From contig CANTUQ010000076.1 of assembly GCA_947683425.1 (NCBI GenBank), positions 682,001 through 746,000 of the forward strand: a stretch of DNA of 64,000 nucleotides, read 5' to 3'. Each line of letters starts with the position of its first letter. The first letter of the stretch is position 1. Both the position numbers and the translations under genes were made by a program. Shown piece after piece: positions 1 to 11,096 of this stretch. The notes under the pieces are model-generated. The model was not told the DNA's origin. It was given only the letters and a program-made list of their open reading frames with translations, and ran no database searches. The DNA is from Excoecaria cochinchinensis (lineage: Eukaryota; Streptophyta; Magnoliopsida; Malpighiales; Euphorbiaceae).

Positions 1-874
1 AAGCTTCTCAAAAGTGACAAACCCAGAAATTTCAGCAAAAATTCATCAAATCACAAATTTGCTTCAATAAATCATCTTCCATGCATCATAACTTAAATCA
101 AACCAAAACCCATAACATTTACACTAATATGAGCATCATCAAACCTCAAATTTATAGAAATTCATTTAACATACCAAAAATCACAAAATGCGCAAATTCA
201 AATAAATTCCCAAACCTGAAATTCCTATGCTCCTAGTGGCAAGCTCCGCTCCCACTCGCCTTCTCTTTCCCCTTAGGATCTCGTGTAGGCGTTTCTAAAC
301 CCGAAAAACCCAAGAACCACACAAACACACAAAAATCCTAAGTCAGGAACACATCTAACCAAATCAAAAGAAGAAGATGAAGAATAAGGGAAAACTCACT
401 AACTTACCAATAAAGCTCAACAAAACAACCAAGAAGAGAAGGAATCAAGGTGTAGGAAGAGGAAGAGGAAGGAAGAAGAAGCAAAAGAGGGAAGGAGGAA
501 GAGAACGGGAAAGCTAGGGCAAAATTCTGCCCTCTTTTTCTCTCTCCTCTCTTTATATACCCCTTCTTAATTTTCCTTGCCACATGTCACCTTGAGATTG
601 GCGGGTTTTGATAATTTACACCCTACTCCCATGCAAGACACTACACACAAGGATAACCCTTACTAACTCATACACTACTCCCCTATGGGCATGCACACAC
701 ACTAACAATACTCATACTCATACTCATACACCCCAATATCAAATATTCACCCACACTCTAATAAAGCCCACAAAACATATATATTACCCAAAATACCCTT
801 AAAATATGCTAAAACACTCACACATGCACACATACACATGGTTCAAACTACTAAAGGGAAAACGAGGTGTGACA
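1..874 (-). mobile_element. H-type LTR, terminal part (tail of upstream unit)
   Basis: This is the 5' part, in element sense, of the H LTR; the rest lies upstream of the window. It matches 9441-10330 and 18883-19772. The boundary at 874 is the LTR edge (GGTGTGACA on the plus strand, so the sense LTR begins TGTCACACC), followed immediately by the polypurine tract complement. It contains the TATA-type element (TATATAAAG on minus, near 550) and the intron-like interval described for the full copy. Compared with the other copies it lacks about 20 bp near 415. Confidence 0.88.
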
Positions 875-965
875 ACTCTCCCCTACTAACAAGAATTTCG
901 TCCTCGAAATTCTCACCTGAACTGAACAACTGTGGATACTGAATCCTCATCGTCGCCTCTGGTTC
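875..965 (-). pseudogene. Polypurine tract and last codons of H pol, truncated by A LTR
   Basis: On the minus strand AGTAGGGGAGAG is the polypurine tract next to the 3' LTR. The codons upstream encode the end of the pol polyprotein (residues such as GENFEDEI then SRGE). The reading frame passes through the tract and stops about ten codons inside the LTR. The fragment is cut at GGTTC (961-965), where the LTR of element A begins. The same 90-bp piece occurs at 10331-10421 and 19773-19863. Confidence 0.85.
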
Positions 966-1603
966 TGTAACATCCCCTACCCATACGTAGGGGAACCTAT
1001 CCGCGAGGGAGTGAGAACTCGTACGAGCAGGGGCGTCACACAAAATAGAACTGTAGAAAACATACGATCATATAATATAAACATACATATAAACAGCGAA
1101 AATTAAAACTTTAAAACCAACTGAGCATTCATTCATGATATAACAATATTCAATTACAAAACTGTTCAGATACCATCATAATTACATCATTCAGAGATAC
1201 ATAGCGGAAGCTTACAAAATACTATATACAAGAGAGATCACTATTATAAAATAATGATGATACAAAAATACACTAAGTCCTATCAACAATCCTACTGTGT
1301 TGGCTTGACTGGCGGCAACTCTCCCAAAAGCTATACACCTTCCGCACCTGCACGGGTGAAAAAACCGTGCTAAGTGTTAACGCTTAGTGGGTTAACAAAC
1401 AACAATATATGGACGGCCATTCACAATAGTCGTCAGGCAATTCAAATACGTAATGGCATACTGATAATCATAAAGCATAATCACAAAAGAATTCCATTCA
1501 TAACCATTCAAAGGTTCAATAATTATATTCATATGCTCATATTAGAGTCATTCAGATTCAAATACTTATAATCATACTCATTTGGATTCACATACTTATC
1601 ATC
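966..1603 (-). mobile_element. A-type LTR fragment, cut at tandem-repeat junction
   Basis: It starts TGTAACATCCCC directly after GGTTC, exactly as in the intact A element at 19864, and follows that LTR for 638 bp until the tandem-array breakpoint. It includes the double hairpin segment; here the palindrome reads CTAAGTGTTAACGCTTAG with one substitution. The rest of the LTR and the element are absent from this copy, because duplication joined this point to the start of the next unit. Confidence 0.9.
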
Positions 1604-1640
1604 AGATGGGATCGCCTACGTATGGGTAAGGGGTGTTACA
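1604..1640 (+). mobile_element. 37-bp LTR terminus in opposite orientation at the repeat junction
   Basis: The sequence ends CCTACGTATGGG...GGGGTGTTACA, which is the sense-strand 3' end of a TGTAACACCCC-type LTR; its complement is closest to the start of the G LTR at 55913. It sits head-on against the truncated minus-orientation A LTR, so the junction joins two LTR pieces in opposite orientations. Repeated at 11060-11096. Confidence 0.75.
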
Positions 1641-2703
1641 TGTGCCGCAAGTGTGACAGAACGGTATATTGAGGTCTGTCGCGAGCACAACAAGTGTTGT
1701 GATCGTAACAGAGTTACAAGTTATGAACACTTGCTAATTGTCCTATTTTGTGCGAATTATGATATTTGGCCTATGAATAATTATGCATATAAAAACTATA
1801 AATGTGTTGATCCATGTGAATATATATACAGTGAAGTGTGGACTTGTTTGATAAGCCATATGTGTACGCAAGATATCAAATGATATGATATTACTTCATG
1901 TAGTTATATGGATGTTAAATAATGCGATAATATGAACATTAAATGAATTAGTAATTTAGCCTACAAGTCGAGTAATGGATAGATAGGCATGCCTATAGGG
2001 TCAAGTGTTGCAGCCGAAGTATTTGATTCCCTTTGAAATCCCCACTGCGTATAGAATTCCGTTTGGATTCACATAAGCGTTTATATATGAATGAATATAT
2101 CGGTACCTACGAGCACTATTGTGAAAGTGTTGTATCTACGGATACTAATGTGATATGTGGTACTTATAAGTACTAATATGATACCCGTTATCCGCATCTA
2201 TGAGTTGTAGGCAAGGTAAATAATGAATGATGAATTACTCATAAGTAATGTGAATATATGCATTATAAGTATGTGAATGTGATGCATTATGAAATTGCCA
2301 CGTGATACCGGAATATATGAACATGATTTATTGACAGTGTTATCTATATACTGAGGTCATTGATATGTTTTGAAGCATGAATATAAGGTATGTATTTTTT
2401 GTTATACAATGATTGTTATGAATAGAAATTATGCGTTGTTTCCCCAATAAGCATTATCGCTTAGCACAGGTGTTAATCCGTGTAGGTTCTGAAGTGAAGC
2501 GTAATTGAAGGATTTTCTCGCATCTTCTCTAGTCAACACACTTGGGTCCGCTATTTTGTGTAGGTCTTTTGTAATATGTGTAATGTAATTATCAGTTTTG
2601 GCATGTAAAAGAATGTGATGTAATAACTGAAGGTTGTATGTAAACATAAGTTTAGACTTAATGATATGTATTGATCGTATGAGTTTTGGTAATGTATCCC
2701 GCT

Positions 2704-5577
2704 TGTGACGTGCGTCGAACCCCGTGGCCTCCCAAAAGCCCGCTTTAGGGCGATCAGGAGAGGTTCATAAAACTTGTAAGGTATTTACAAGTGCGTCTAT
2801 TTTGGGCAACAATGAGGTTTCTTGGAGTCGCCACCTAATAGAACATTGGGAAGGGTTGTCTAGCCTCAGCGAGCCTAAGACGGCGCATACATATCCATCT
2901 TGGGCTAGCCAGAGAGATCTTGGAGGCCTTATCCTCTACCCCCTGGAGCCTAGGATTGTAAATTTAAGCCTTTTGGTGAGACTCAAGAGGTATCTTGGAA
3001 GTCCTAGACCTCTCGCCTCATTGAGCCCCAAAGACCAGAGTGAGTTCGGGACTTCTCATTTATTTGTACCTTGATCAATATTATGATTAAGTTTTGAATT
3101 TATTGTTTCATCAACTTTCCACACGATGCATTTAAATAAGGCGCAATCATTCACGTCAAAAGCAATAAATAAAGCATTATTAAAATAAACATCCTTAAAA
3201 TAAATTACAATAAAACTAGGGGCAGAATACAACCCCCATTCTAAATAAAATACAAAACATGCATAAAACGGGATATTCATTAATGACGAGGACATTGGTC
3301 CTCACATGCATATTTATAATAAAACGATTTTGATGTGATGGTTTTATTTTGGATGGAGAAAATTGAGACATTGGTCCCATTTTTATTTAGGAAAAAAATT
3401 CAAATTAATTAATAAAAATGCTTTGTGATTTTTTCTCTAGCACCTAAAATAAACAAATTTATAGGAAAATTACATAGCAAAATAAATGGAAAAGCAAAAT
3501 GAATGAAATAATGTAAATAAAATAAATAAATACTTGATCCCAAACGAGGCTTCTGAATCTTCCCGTGTGCTCGCAAAAATGCCCAAGAAGGAAAATGAGA
3601 TGTGAAATAAAAATAAAACACAAATAGAATAATGTTAGTAATTGAATCAATTAAAATAAATTAAATATAAAATAAATGATAAAATAAAATAAAATGAGAT
3701 AAAACGAAATGATATCAAAATAACAAATGAATTAACATGTTTACAATTTAAAATAAATGAGAAAAATGTGTTATGAACAACAAATGGATTAAAAGATATA
3801 ATTGGAATAAAATACAACTTGTTAATTAATGTGTAAAAATATGAACATGATAATAGTGAAAATAAATAAGTGAACAAAATATTAAATATATGATAATGAC
3901 AATGGAAAAGAATAAAAAATTATTAAATAAATGACATGATTAATTAAATATGTTCACAAATGAAATAAACCATTTACATGGCAAAAAGATCAATCAAAAT
4001 GAATTAATTTAATTACATGTTAAAAATAATGATGAATTAAAGTGAAATAAATTAATTACATGTTAGGAATTAAAAGAAATCAATATTCACATGAATAAAA
4101 TAAATGAATGAGAATAATAATAAAAATATACATGTTAATAAATTAAATATAAACAAAATAAATAAATAAATAACTGAAAATAATAAAGATGAACATGAAT
4201 AAATTAAATATGAACAAAAAGAATAAGAAAAACAAGCACGGAATGTTTACCCTCAGAGTTTCGGATTCGATGAAGGTAAAAAGATGATTGATTTCCTTAT
4301 TCTTGATTTGCAAGATTAGACTTGAATAATAAAAATGTTGGAATTTTATTCCAAGAAAAAAAAAAGGCTTAAAAAAATGGAGAAAGAAAGTCAACAATTC
4401 TTTAAAAACAAAAAATTAATTTTTTTGCCAAAAGAATGATTTTTATTTATTAAGAGAATGAAAATGATGTCAAGAACAAACAATTATTTTGTTTGTTCCA
4501 AAGAAAAAAAATCATTTATGAGAAAAAAATGTTTTTTTAGAAAATCAAATGAAAAAATGGATTTTAGGAACAAACAATTATTTGTTTTGCCCCAAAATCC
4601 ATTGTTCATCAAAAAAAGATTCAAAATAATAAAAAACCTTAAAAAAGTTTAATTGAAAAACAAATAACAAATTAAGAAAATGAATTTTAAGAGCAGACAA
4701 TTATTATGTTTGCCTCAAAATTCAATTGTATCAATAAATCTTCTTCTAAAAAGTGTTTAGAAGAAATTTTATTGGAAAAAAAAAGAACTAAAAAGATGAA
4801 CTATATTTTTGTTGGGGGAAAATCTGGAATTTTTTCTTATAGAAATTAAGAGGAAGAAGAGAAAAAGATGAAGAGAAAAAACCTTTAAAAAATTCCCCAA
4901 AAGAATTCCCCTTTTAGGTTTTCATCTCATTCTTTTTATATGAAGAAAATAGGAAAAATAAAATATTTAAAGGTATAAAATTTAATTAAATCAGATATTA
5001 CCTATTTTAATTTTTAAAAATGGAAAATATCCCTGAAAACCTTGAAAAAAGGGATAAAAAACTGATTTTTAGGTCCAAAAATCGGAAAAAAGGGGTATCA
5101 GACCCTTTAGCGACAGCCAGGAGTAGGGACGCCCGTCGCTATATAGGGACGGGCGTCGGAGCGGCAGTGCTGCTCACATCCGCGCGCTCCAGCGCGCAGT
5201 GCGAGTAATACTGCACACGCTTTTAGCAACGTGCAGCATTGGCGACGCTGCGCGTCGCCTTTCCGCGCGCAGCGCATTGGCGCCTGCGAGCTGAGCGCTT
5301 GGGCGCCCGCGAGTTGGGCGCCAGTACGCAGGCGCGCCGCCGCTCCTGAAACTCGCGATCCGATATTTTTTTTTTAAATTGACTAAAAATACTATAATTT
5401 TAACCCCCCATTTTTCAAAACTAATTTTTAAAATATTTTTTATTATTTTTCAATTTTTCACTCCAAAATTCATATTTTACAAGGAAATCATCACTTTTAA
5501 CCTTTTTGCCTGTGGAAAGGCGTCTTATCATCATTAGATAACTCTGATCTGGACTAGCTCAGGACCCGGTGTCTGCA
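2704..5577 (+). mobile_element. Solo LTR D (2.87 kb) with TSD CCGCT
   Basis: It begins TGTGACGTGCG and ends GGACCCGGTGTCTGCA (TCTACA in the second unit), flanked by CCGCT at 2699-2703 and 5578-5582. It contains the GGAGTCGCCACC motif near 2825, a long A/T-rich middle (about 3300-5060), and a GC-rich block at 5110-5350. A related LTR end at 54577-55293 is followed by a leader, which gives the plus orientation. No coding capacity: the open frames inside are short and not conserved in character. Assigned to LTR retrotransposons by its ends and TSD; the superfamily is not determinable here. Confidence 0.85.
5128..5157. repeat. Perfect 10-bp hairpin in GC-rich part of LTR D
   Basis: Arms GACGCCCGTC (5128-5137) and GACGGGCGTC (5148-5157) are separated by a 10-nt loop that includes TATATA. 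It starts a strongly CpG-rich block with repeated GCGCGC, AGCGC and GGGCGCC words, inside an otherwise A/T-rich LTR. The second unit carries the same hairpin at about 14588-14617. Confidence 0.9.
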
Positions 5578-5725
5578 CCGCTGTATTTAATAGAAATTTG
5601 TTAATTCAGGATTTTGTTATACCTAACTTGTGCATGAATGTGTATATTGTATTGTGTTGCACATTATGGTGACCCTCTTCGACTGCCATAGAAAAGCTAT
5701 TGTGTGGTCGGGAAGGAGCGTTACA

Positions 5726-6770
5726 CGTTTTGCATGTCTTTAGGGGTATGAGAGTGGCCTAAGTAAGTGTTTACCTAAGTATATGTGCTTGGGACATAAG
5801 CAACATTAAGTGAATTGTTAGAATTAAGATTGGCATTTAACCTTATGGACTAAATTGCACTAAGTGAATTAATTAGTATGCTAAGGTATAAATTAAGTTG
5901 AGTAAGAGTTTAATGCATAATTGATAAAAGATTAAAGGATTTAAAGAACAATTAGGAAGGATAGCCAATCATTAAGTGGCAAATATGTGGTGTGGACTTA
6001 AAGTTGGAAAAGGTGGATAAACATGGATTTATTAGCCATGTGGGGCAGTGGATAAGGAGCCAACACACGTTCCTTTTCCTCCTTCCTCCTCTTTCCATTT
6101 CTCCTTTCCTTAAGCTCTTAAATCCTACATTAATGGATGCTTGATTTGTCACTCAAATTGGCTAGTGGAGTTTTAGTGGCTGTATAAGCTTAAGAGGTAA
6201 GTAATTGTTAGTTTCTTCTCCTCTTATCTATGGAATTTTTATAAGGTAAGAATTAAGTGTTTAGTGTGTTAATAGTGGCTTTGATGGACTTGTAGTGGAT
6301 AAGCTATGTAGAGCTAAAGGCTAAGATAAAGTTGGAGAAGAAGGAGCAAATTGAGCTTGAAGCAAGGCAAGAAGAAGGTTTTGGAATTTTATTGAATTTC
6401 ATGCTAATTTTGTTTATTTACTTTAATTAAGTTACTTTTGATGTTATTGGGTTGATATGGGTTGAGTATGTGTGATGAATGGTGAGAATTAAGTTGATTT
6501 GGGTATGTTTATGAATGAGGAAGAAATTCTGGTTTAGGAGTAGAATGACCTTTGGGGACTATTTTGGCTATAAATCAAGTTATAGATATCCAAATAGCTT
6601 GATTCCAATTGGGTTAGAATTGGGACATCTTTTCTATAAATGTTCTAGAAATAGTTATAATTTATTTTGGATTCTAAGGCCTTCAAACTTGCATAAAACA
6701 GTAGCTAAATTCTATAACAGGGTCTTTGGAGTAGTTTGGGTTTCTAAAGCCACATTTCCTTGCTCGTAAC
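5726..6770 (+). mobile_element. LTR fragment K (plus sense, both ends lost)
   Basis: It resembles the first half of the LTR at 60031, with a GGCCTAAGTAAG-type start after TGTC, text equivalent to 'tggacacatggcttgtgg', and a donor-like AAGAGGTAAGT at 6192-6202 that corresponds to 60643-60653. It stops without an LTR end, next to the leader of E. No coding content is supported; the 84-codon frame at 6515-6769 has no recognisable domain. Exact right boundary uncertain by tens of bases. Confidence 0.6.
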
Positions 6771-6856
6771 TCTAGATAGATCCTCATACATATATGCTAG
6801 ACTCAAACATCAAATAGACCAGAACCTTCTTAAACCTATGCTCTGATACCAAAAAC
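6771..6856 (-). mobile_element. Leader and primer binding site of element E (minus strand)
   Basis: GCTCTGATACCA at 6840-6851 is the complement of TGGTATCAGAGC, the standard plant tRNA-iMet primer binding site, placed five bases from the LTR end at 6857. About 70 bp of leader follow to the left before the sequence changes to K. The body of element E (gag-pol) is missing. Repeated at 16230-16315 with the PBS at 16299-16310. Confidence 0.85.
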
Positions 6857-7784
6857 TGTAACACCCCGATACCCCCATAGGAAGGATACCAGAGCGCCAC
6901 GCACAATCATATACATACACCCATGCATCACAAAAGCGAAAACATTTAAACCGAAAGGAGATCAAAATTAACATATAAATATTACAATAGTATATTAGTA
7001 AACCTTTTTCATATACATAAACTGAAATATTCTTATACAAAAAGTTACTCTTTTAAATCAAAATCTCTTTATAAAACATATGCACATACATGGACAAAAG
7101 TAATAGCAAAAGACAAAAAGGACTTCATCTATAAACTCCTAATGGCCGACCTACAGGCGCTCGTCACCAACTTGAACCTGCCTCCTACACGGGAAAACAC
7201 CTATGCTAAGCGATAACGCTTAGTGGGGAGGAACAAAAACCACGGGAAACATATATACAAATAATAATAATCAAATGCACAATCATTAGCTTACAAACAC
7301 ATAAGAACATTTATATAACCATATATTTATGCAATCTAAACATCTGTATGATCATATATTAACTGCATGCATAATCAGTAACTTACATGTTCATAGCATA
7401 TACACTGAGGTATCAAGTAACTAAACATCAATTTATTTTACATCTAGTCGACATCATATTCATAAACATATAGAATACTCACGAGTAAAAAGTAAATAGC
7501 CAGTAATATCAAACTACAACTATCTCATCATATATTGTCATATCTCAAGAACTTAAATATGTAGCATATACTCATTTTATATCATCGGAAACATATAATA
7601 GCCTGATTACTCACTAAACTAGTGGATACGGGTACTATTGATACTGATAGGACACAGTATGGGAAACATATGGAGACATGAGTCTCGTATCATATATACC
7701 CGAAGGTAAGGGGAGACCGAAGTCTCAAATCATATGGACCCAAATGGGGTTGACTTATATAACCCAAATGGGGTCAACATATAG
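6857..7784 (-). mobile_element. E LTR, 3' portion in sense (unit 1 copy)
   Basis: It starts on the plus strand with TGTAACACCCCGATACCCCC and runs 928 bp to TATAG at 7780-7784, where the H LTR begins. It includes the hairpin CTAAGCGATAACGCTTAG at 7206-7223. The continuation of this LTR is at 45302 onward, far to the right; only the unit 2 copy is still physically linked to it through H. Confidence 0.88.
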
Positions 7785-8889
7785 TATAACACCCCCTTCC
7801 TATACGTAAGAGAACCCATCCGCAATGGAGTGAGAACCCGTATGAGTAGGGGTGTCACCAAGCAAATCGATATAATAGCACTCATCCACATATATAATAA
7901 ACATACACATATACAGTGGAAATAAAACTTTAAAACCAACTGAACATATACTCATAGATAGAATAATAATATTCACTACAACTGTTCTGATATTACCAAA
8001 ACAATTACATCTTTAAGAGTTACAAAGCAAAAGCTGAACAAAAGACTAAATACACTGAGAGATAACTATTACAAAAAGAATCATAATATAAAAAGAAGCT
8101 AAGTCCTATCATCAATCCCACTATGTTGGCTTGACTTGCGGCGACTCTCCCAAAAGCTATACACCTTTCGCACCTGCACGGATGAAACAGCCGTGATAAG
8201 CAATAACGCTTAGTGGGAAAACAAACAACAATATTATGGATGGCCATTCACAATGGTCATCAAGGTAGATCACATACATATTTGCATAAGGTGAATATCG
8301 TATAAGATATAATCGTAATTGAATCGCATTTATAAACTACTGATTCATATTCTCATAAATAGAGTTATTCAAATTCACATACTTATAATCATAGTCATTC
8401 GGATTCACATTCTTATAAGCATAACAGAACAAACCACAACATCTGCTGACTCACAGTAGTGGATAACAAGTGAACGCATGGCGGTATAGGTTCAAACCAC
8501 AACATCTGCTGACTCACAGTATAGGTATGAATCGAAAAGAAATATCACATTTTTTCTCATTTCAAAAAATTTTACGGAGGGGATCTTAGACAAGATCAAA
8601 ACACATTGAAGTTCGCGAGGACCTAAACAGGGACTTGATCAGTGTCTAGAATAGAACTGAGGGCTGCAGCTACTGAACTCTATTAGGCATGCCTAACTAT
8701 CCACTTATTTGACTCTAGTAGGTCAAGCATAATCCATCATATCACATTTATATAATTCATAAAATTATCCATGCATAATACATCCAATTATATTCATATA
8801 CTTCATAAACTAGTCCAAGTATAAACCTAAAAGCATCACAAGTTTGAAAATTAAACATTGCAAATCACAAAAGAAAACTCCAAGTTGAA

Positions 8890-9250
8890 GCCAGGGGTGT
8901 CGTACTCGCGACAGAGCCCGGACTAGCCCCAGCTCGCGATCGCGGCAGCCTTCGCACTCGCATGGAGATAGAATTGCATCTCACTGTTGCATTTGCGATG
9001 GTCGTCGCGCTCGCGACAGTGAGCAGCCAACAAAAGCTATCGCGCTCACCCGCAGGCGCGCGCTCATGACAGGGGACTACCCACATAGCTCAGCAGCCAA
9101 GCGCTCTCTTACGCTCACGACATGTGTCGCACTCGCGATAGAGAGCTCTTGCTTAGGCCGATCGGTAACCCAAATCCGCCCGGTACGTGCGAGAGCTGAA
9201 TTCATCGAGCTCAGTCGTTACCTCGCGACAGTGTCGCACTCGCGACAGAG
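8890..9250. repeat. CpG-rich palindrome array in H LTR
   Basis: A cluster of overlapping words built from TCGCGA, CTCGCGA and GTCGC...GCGAC, for example CTCGCGACAG and CTCGCGATCGCGGC, in both orientations inside an LTR that is otherwise A/T-rich. The array length differs between units: a 17-bp CTCGCGACAG-type word is missing from the third copy near 18680. The equivalent positions in the other LTRs hold arrays with different cores. Confidence 0.85.
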
Positions 9251-9655
9251 TCATGATTTCCAGCTCTTATGCGAAAATCTGCAAAATTTTGCACTTCCAA
9301 AACTCCCAAACCTCCAATCTCAAACACAAATCAACCCAAACTTCATCTTACCTCAAATCAACCTTCCCATCGTCATAAATAACATAAAACACAACTTTAA
9401 TCAACAATTAACACAATCAAAATCATGGATTAACATAATAAAGCTTCTCAAAAGTGACAAACCCAGAAATTTCAGCAAAAATTCATCAAATCACAATTTT
9501 GCTTCAATAAATCATCTTCCATGCATCATAACTTAAATCAAACCAAAACCCATAACATTTACACTAATATGAGCATCATCAAACCTCAAATTTACAGAAA
9601 TTCATTTAACATACCAAAAATCACAAAATGCGCAAATTCAAATAAATTCCCAAAC

Positions 9656-9847
9656 CTGAAATTCCTATGCTCCTAGTGGCAAGCTCCGCTCCCACTCACC
9701 TTCTCTTTCCCCTTGGGATCTCGTGTAGGCGTTTCTAAACACGAAAAACCCAAGAACCACACAAACACACAAAAATCCTAAGTCAGGAACACATCTAACC
9801 AAATCAAAAGAAGAAGATGAAGAAAAATGGAAAACTCACTAACTTAC
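9656..9847 (-). other. Intron-like interval in H LTR leader (192 bp)
   Basis: On the minus strand GTAAGT (9847-9842) lies about 170 bp downstream of the TATA box, and TTTCAG|GTTTGGG ends at 9656. The same donor and acceptor pairing at similar spacing appears in at least six other LTRs in the window, some of them far diverged. That suggests an intron in the 5' leader of the retrotransposon RNA. No transcript data are available here. Confidence 0.5.
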
Positions 9848-10012
9848 CAATAAAGCTCTTGAGAATTACCAAGATCCACCAACAAAACAACCAAGAAGAG
9901 AAGGAATCAAGGTGTAGGAAGAGGAAGAGGAAGGAAGAAGAAGCAAAAGAGGGAAGGAGGAAGAGAACGGGAAAGCTAGGGCAAAATTCTGCCCTCTTTT
10001 TCTCTCTCCTCT

Positions 10013-10021
10013 CTTTATATA
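10013..10021 (-). promoter_or_regulatory. TATA box of H LTR
   Basis: TATATAAAG on the minus strand, with a GA-rich tract (AGAGAGGAGAGAG) directly downstream, fits a plant core promoter and lies about 310 bp inside the sense LTR start. The third copy at about 19457 has one substitution (TATATGAAG), and the 5' LTR at 44984-44992 reads TATATATAG. Confidence 0.7.
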
Positions 10022-10330
10022 CCCCTTCTTAATTTTCCTTGCCACATGTCACCTTGAGATTGGCGGGCTTTGATAATTTACACCCTACTCCCATGCAAGA
10101 CACTACACACAAGGATAACCCTTACTAACTCATACACTACTCCCCTATGGGCATGCACACACACTAACAATACTCATACTCATACACCCCAATATAAAAT
10201 ATTCACCCACACTCTAATAAAGCCCACAAAACATATATATTACCCAAAATACCCTTAAAATATGCCAAAACACTCACACATGCACACATACACATGGTTC
10301 AAACTACTAAAGGGAAAACGAGGTGTGACA

Positions 10331-10421
10331 ACTCTCCCCTACTAACAAGAATTTCGTCCTGGAAATTCTCACCTGAACTGAACAACTGTGGATACTGAAT
10401 CCTCATCGTCGCCTCTGGTTC
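10331..10421 (-). pseudogene. Polypurine tract and last codons of H pol (unit 1 copy)
   Basis: Second copy of the 90-bp piece at 875-965, ending in GGTTC at 10417-10421 where the A LTR starts. It differs by one base in the NFEDEI segment (E to Q). Confidence 0.85.
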
Positions 10422-11059
10422 TGTAACATCCCCTACCCATACGTAGGGGAACCTATCCGCGAGGGAGTGAGAACTCGTACGAGCAGGGGCGTCACACAAA
10501 ATAGAACTGTAGAAAACATACGATCATATAATATAAACATACATATAAACAGCGAAAATTAAAACTTTAAAACCAACTGAGCATTCATTCATGATATAAC
10601 AATATTTAATTACAAAACTGTTCAGATACCATCATAATTACATCATTCAGAGATACATAGCGGAAGCTTACAAAATACTATATACAAGAGAGATCACTAT
10701 TACAAAATAATGATGATACAAAAATACACTAAGTCCTATCAACAATCCTACTGTGTTGGCTTGACTGGCGGCAACTCTCCCAAAAGTTATACACCTTCCG
10801 CACCTGCACGGGTGAAAAAACCGTGCTAAGCGTTAACGCTTAGTGGGTAAACAAACAACAATATATGGACGGCCATTCACAATAGTCGTCAGGCAATTCA
10901 CATACGTAATGGCATACTGATAATCATAAAGCATAATCACAAAAGAATTCCATTCATAACCATTCAAAGGTTCAATAATTATATTCATATGCTCATATTA
11001 GAGTCATTCAGATTCAAATACTTATAATCATACTCATTTGGATTCACATACTTATAATC
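10422..11059 (-). mobile_element. A-type LTR fragment at second repeat junction
   Basis: Copy of 966-1603: the first 638 bp of the A LTR, cut where unit 2 begins. Here the hairpin is the perfect 18-bp palindrome CTAAGCGTTAACGCTTAG. Confidence 0.9.
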
Positions 11060-11096
11060 GGATGGGATCGCCTACGTATGGGTAAGGGGTGTTACA
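11060..11096 (+). mobile_element. 37-bp inverted LTR terminus at second junction
   Basis: Identical in arrangement to 1604-1640. It marks the start of unit 2. Confidence 0.75.

Larger units (their letters stand above)
1641..5725 (+). mobile_element. Old LTR J (plus sense), interrupted by solo LTR D
   Basis: Degenerate LTR. It has a remnant of the CG-rich array (GTCGCGAGCAC near 1678), the conserved ATAGGCATGCCTATAG segment near 1986, the hairpin pair near 2446-2492 (AATAAGCATTATCGCTTAG, degraded), then CCCGCT. After D is removed it continues GTATTTAATAG and ends GGAGCGTTACA at 5725. The rejoined CCGCTGTATTT is the same motif found after the hairpins in the solo LTRs at 32717 and 40457. The LTR start is missing. 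The LTR itself occupies 1641-2703 and 5583-5725. Confidence 0.7.
7785..10330 (-). mobile_element. H 3' LTR copy (2.5 kb) in unit 1
   Basis: It starts TATAACACCCCC (the expected TG mutated to TA) and ends GGTGTGACA at 10330, next to the polypurine tract. Architecture in sense from right to left: TATA box at 10013-10021, donor-like GTAAGT at 9847-9842, acceptor-like CAG|GTTTGGG at 9656, palindrome array 8890-9250, the GGCATGCC segment near 8690, degraded hairpin near 8195, LTR end at 7785. Two direct copies of a 29-bp piece (CAAACCACAACATCTGCTGA...) lie at about 8430 and 8493. There is no coding content. Confidence 0.9.

Noticed and set aside
2724..3074. 116-codon open frame
   Set aside because: It lies in solo LTR D over a motif (GGAGTCGCCACC) that belongs to the LTR. 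There is no recognisable domain, and the second copy differs by amino-acid changes without sign of constraint.
4143..4397. Phe-rich 84-codon minus frame in LTR D
   Set aside because: A/T-rich composition artefact. The shifted frame in the second unit copy shows no conservation.
7180..7230. Hairpin in the E LTR as a bacterial-type terminator or tRNA-like RNA
   Set aside because: It is part of the conserved LTR hairpin pair in a plant retrotransposon, with no cloverleaf or T-tract fitting those classes.
9066..9536. 156-codon open frame
   Set aside because: It covers the palindrome array and A/C-rich LTR sequence on the strand opposite to the element. The frame is broken in the next copy of the unit.
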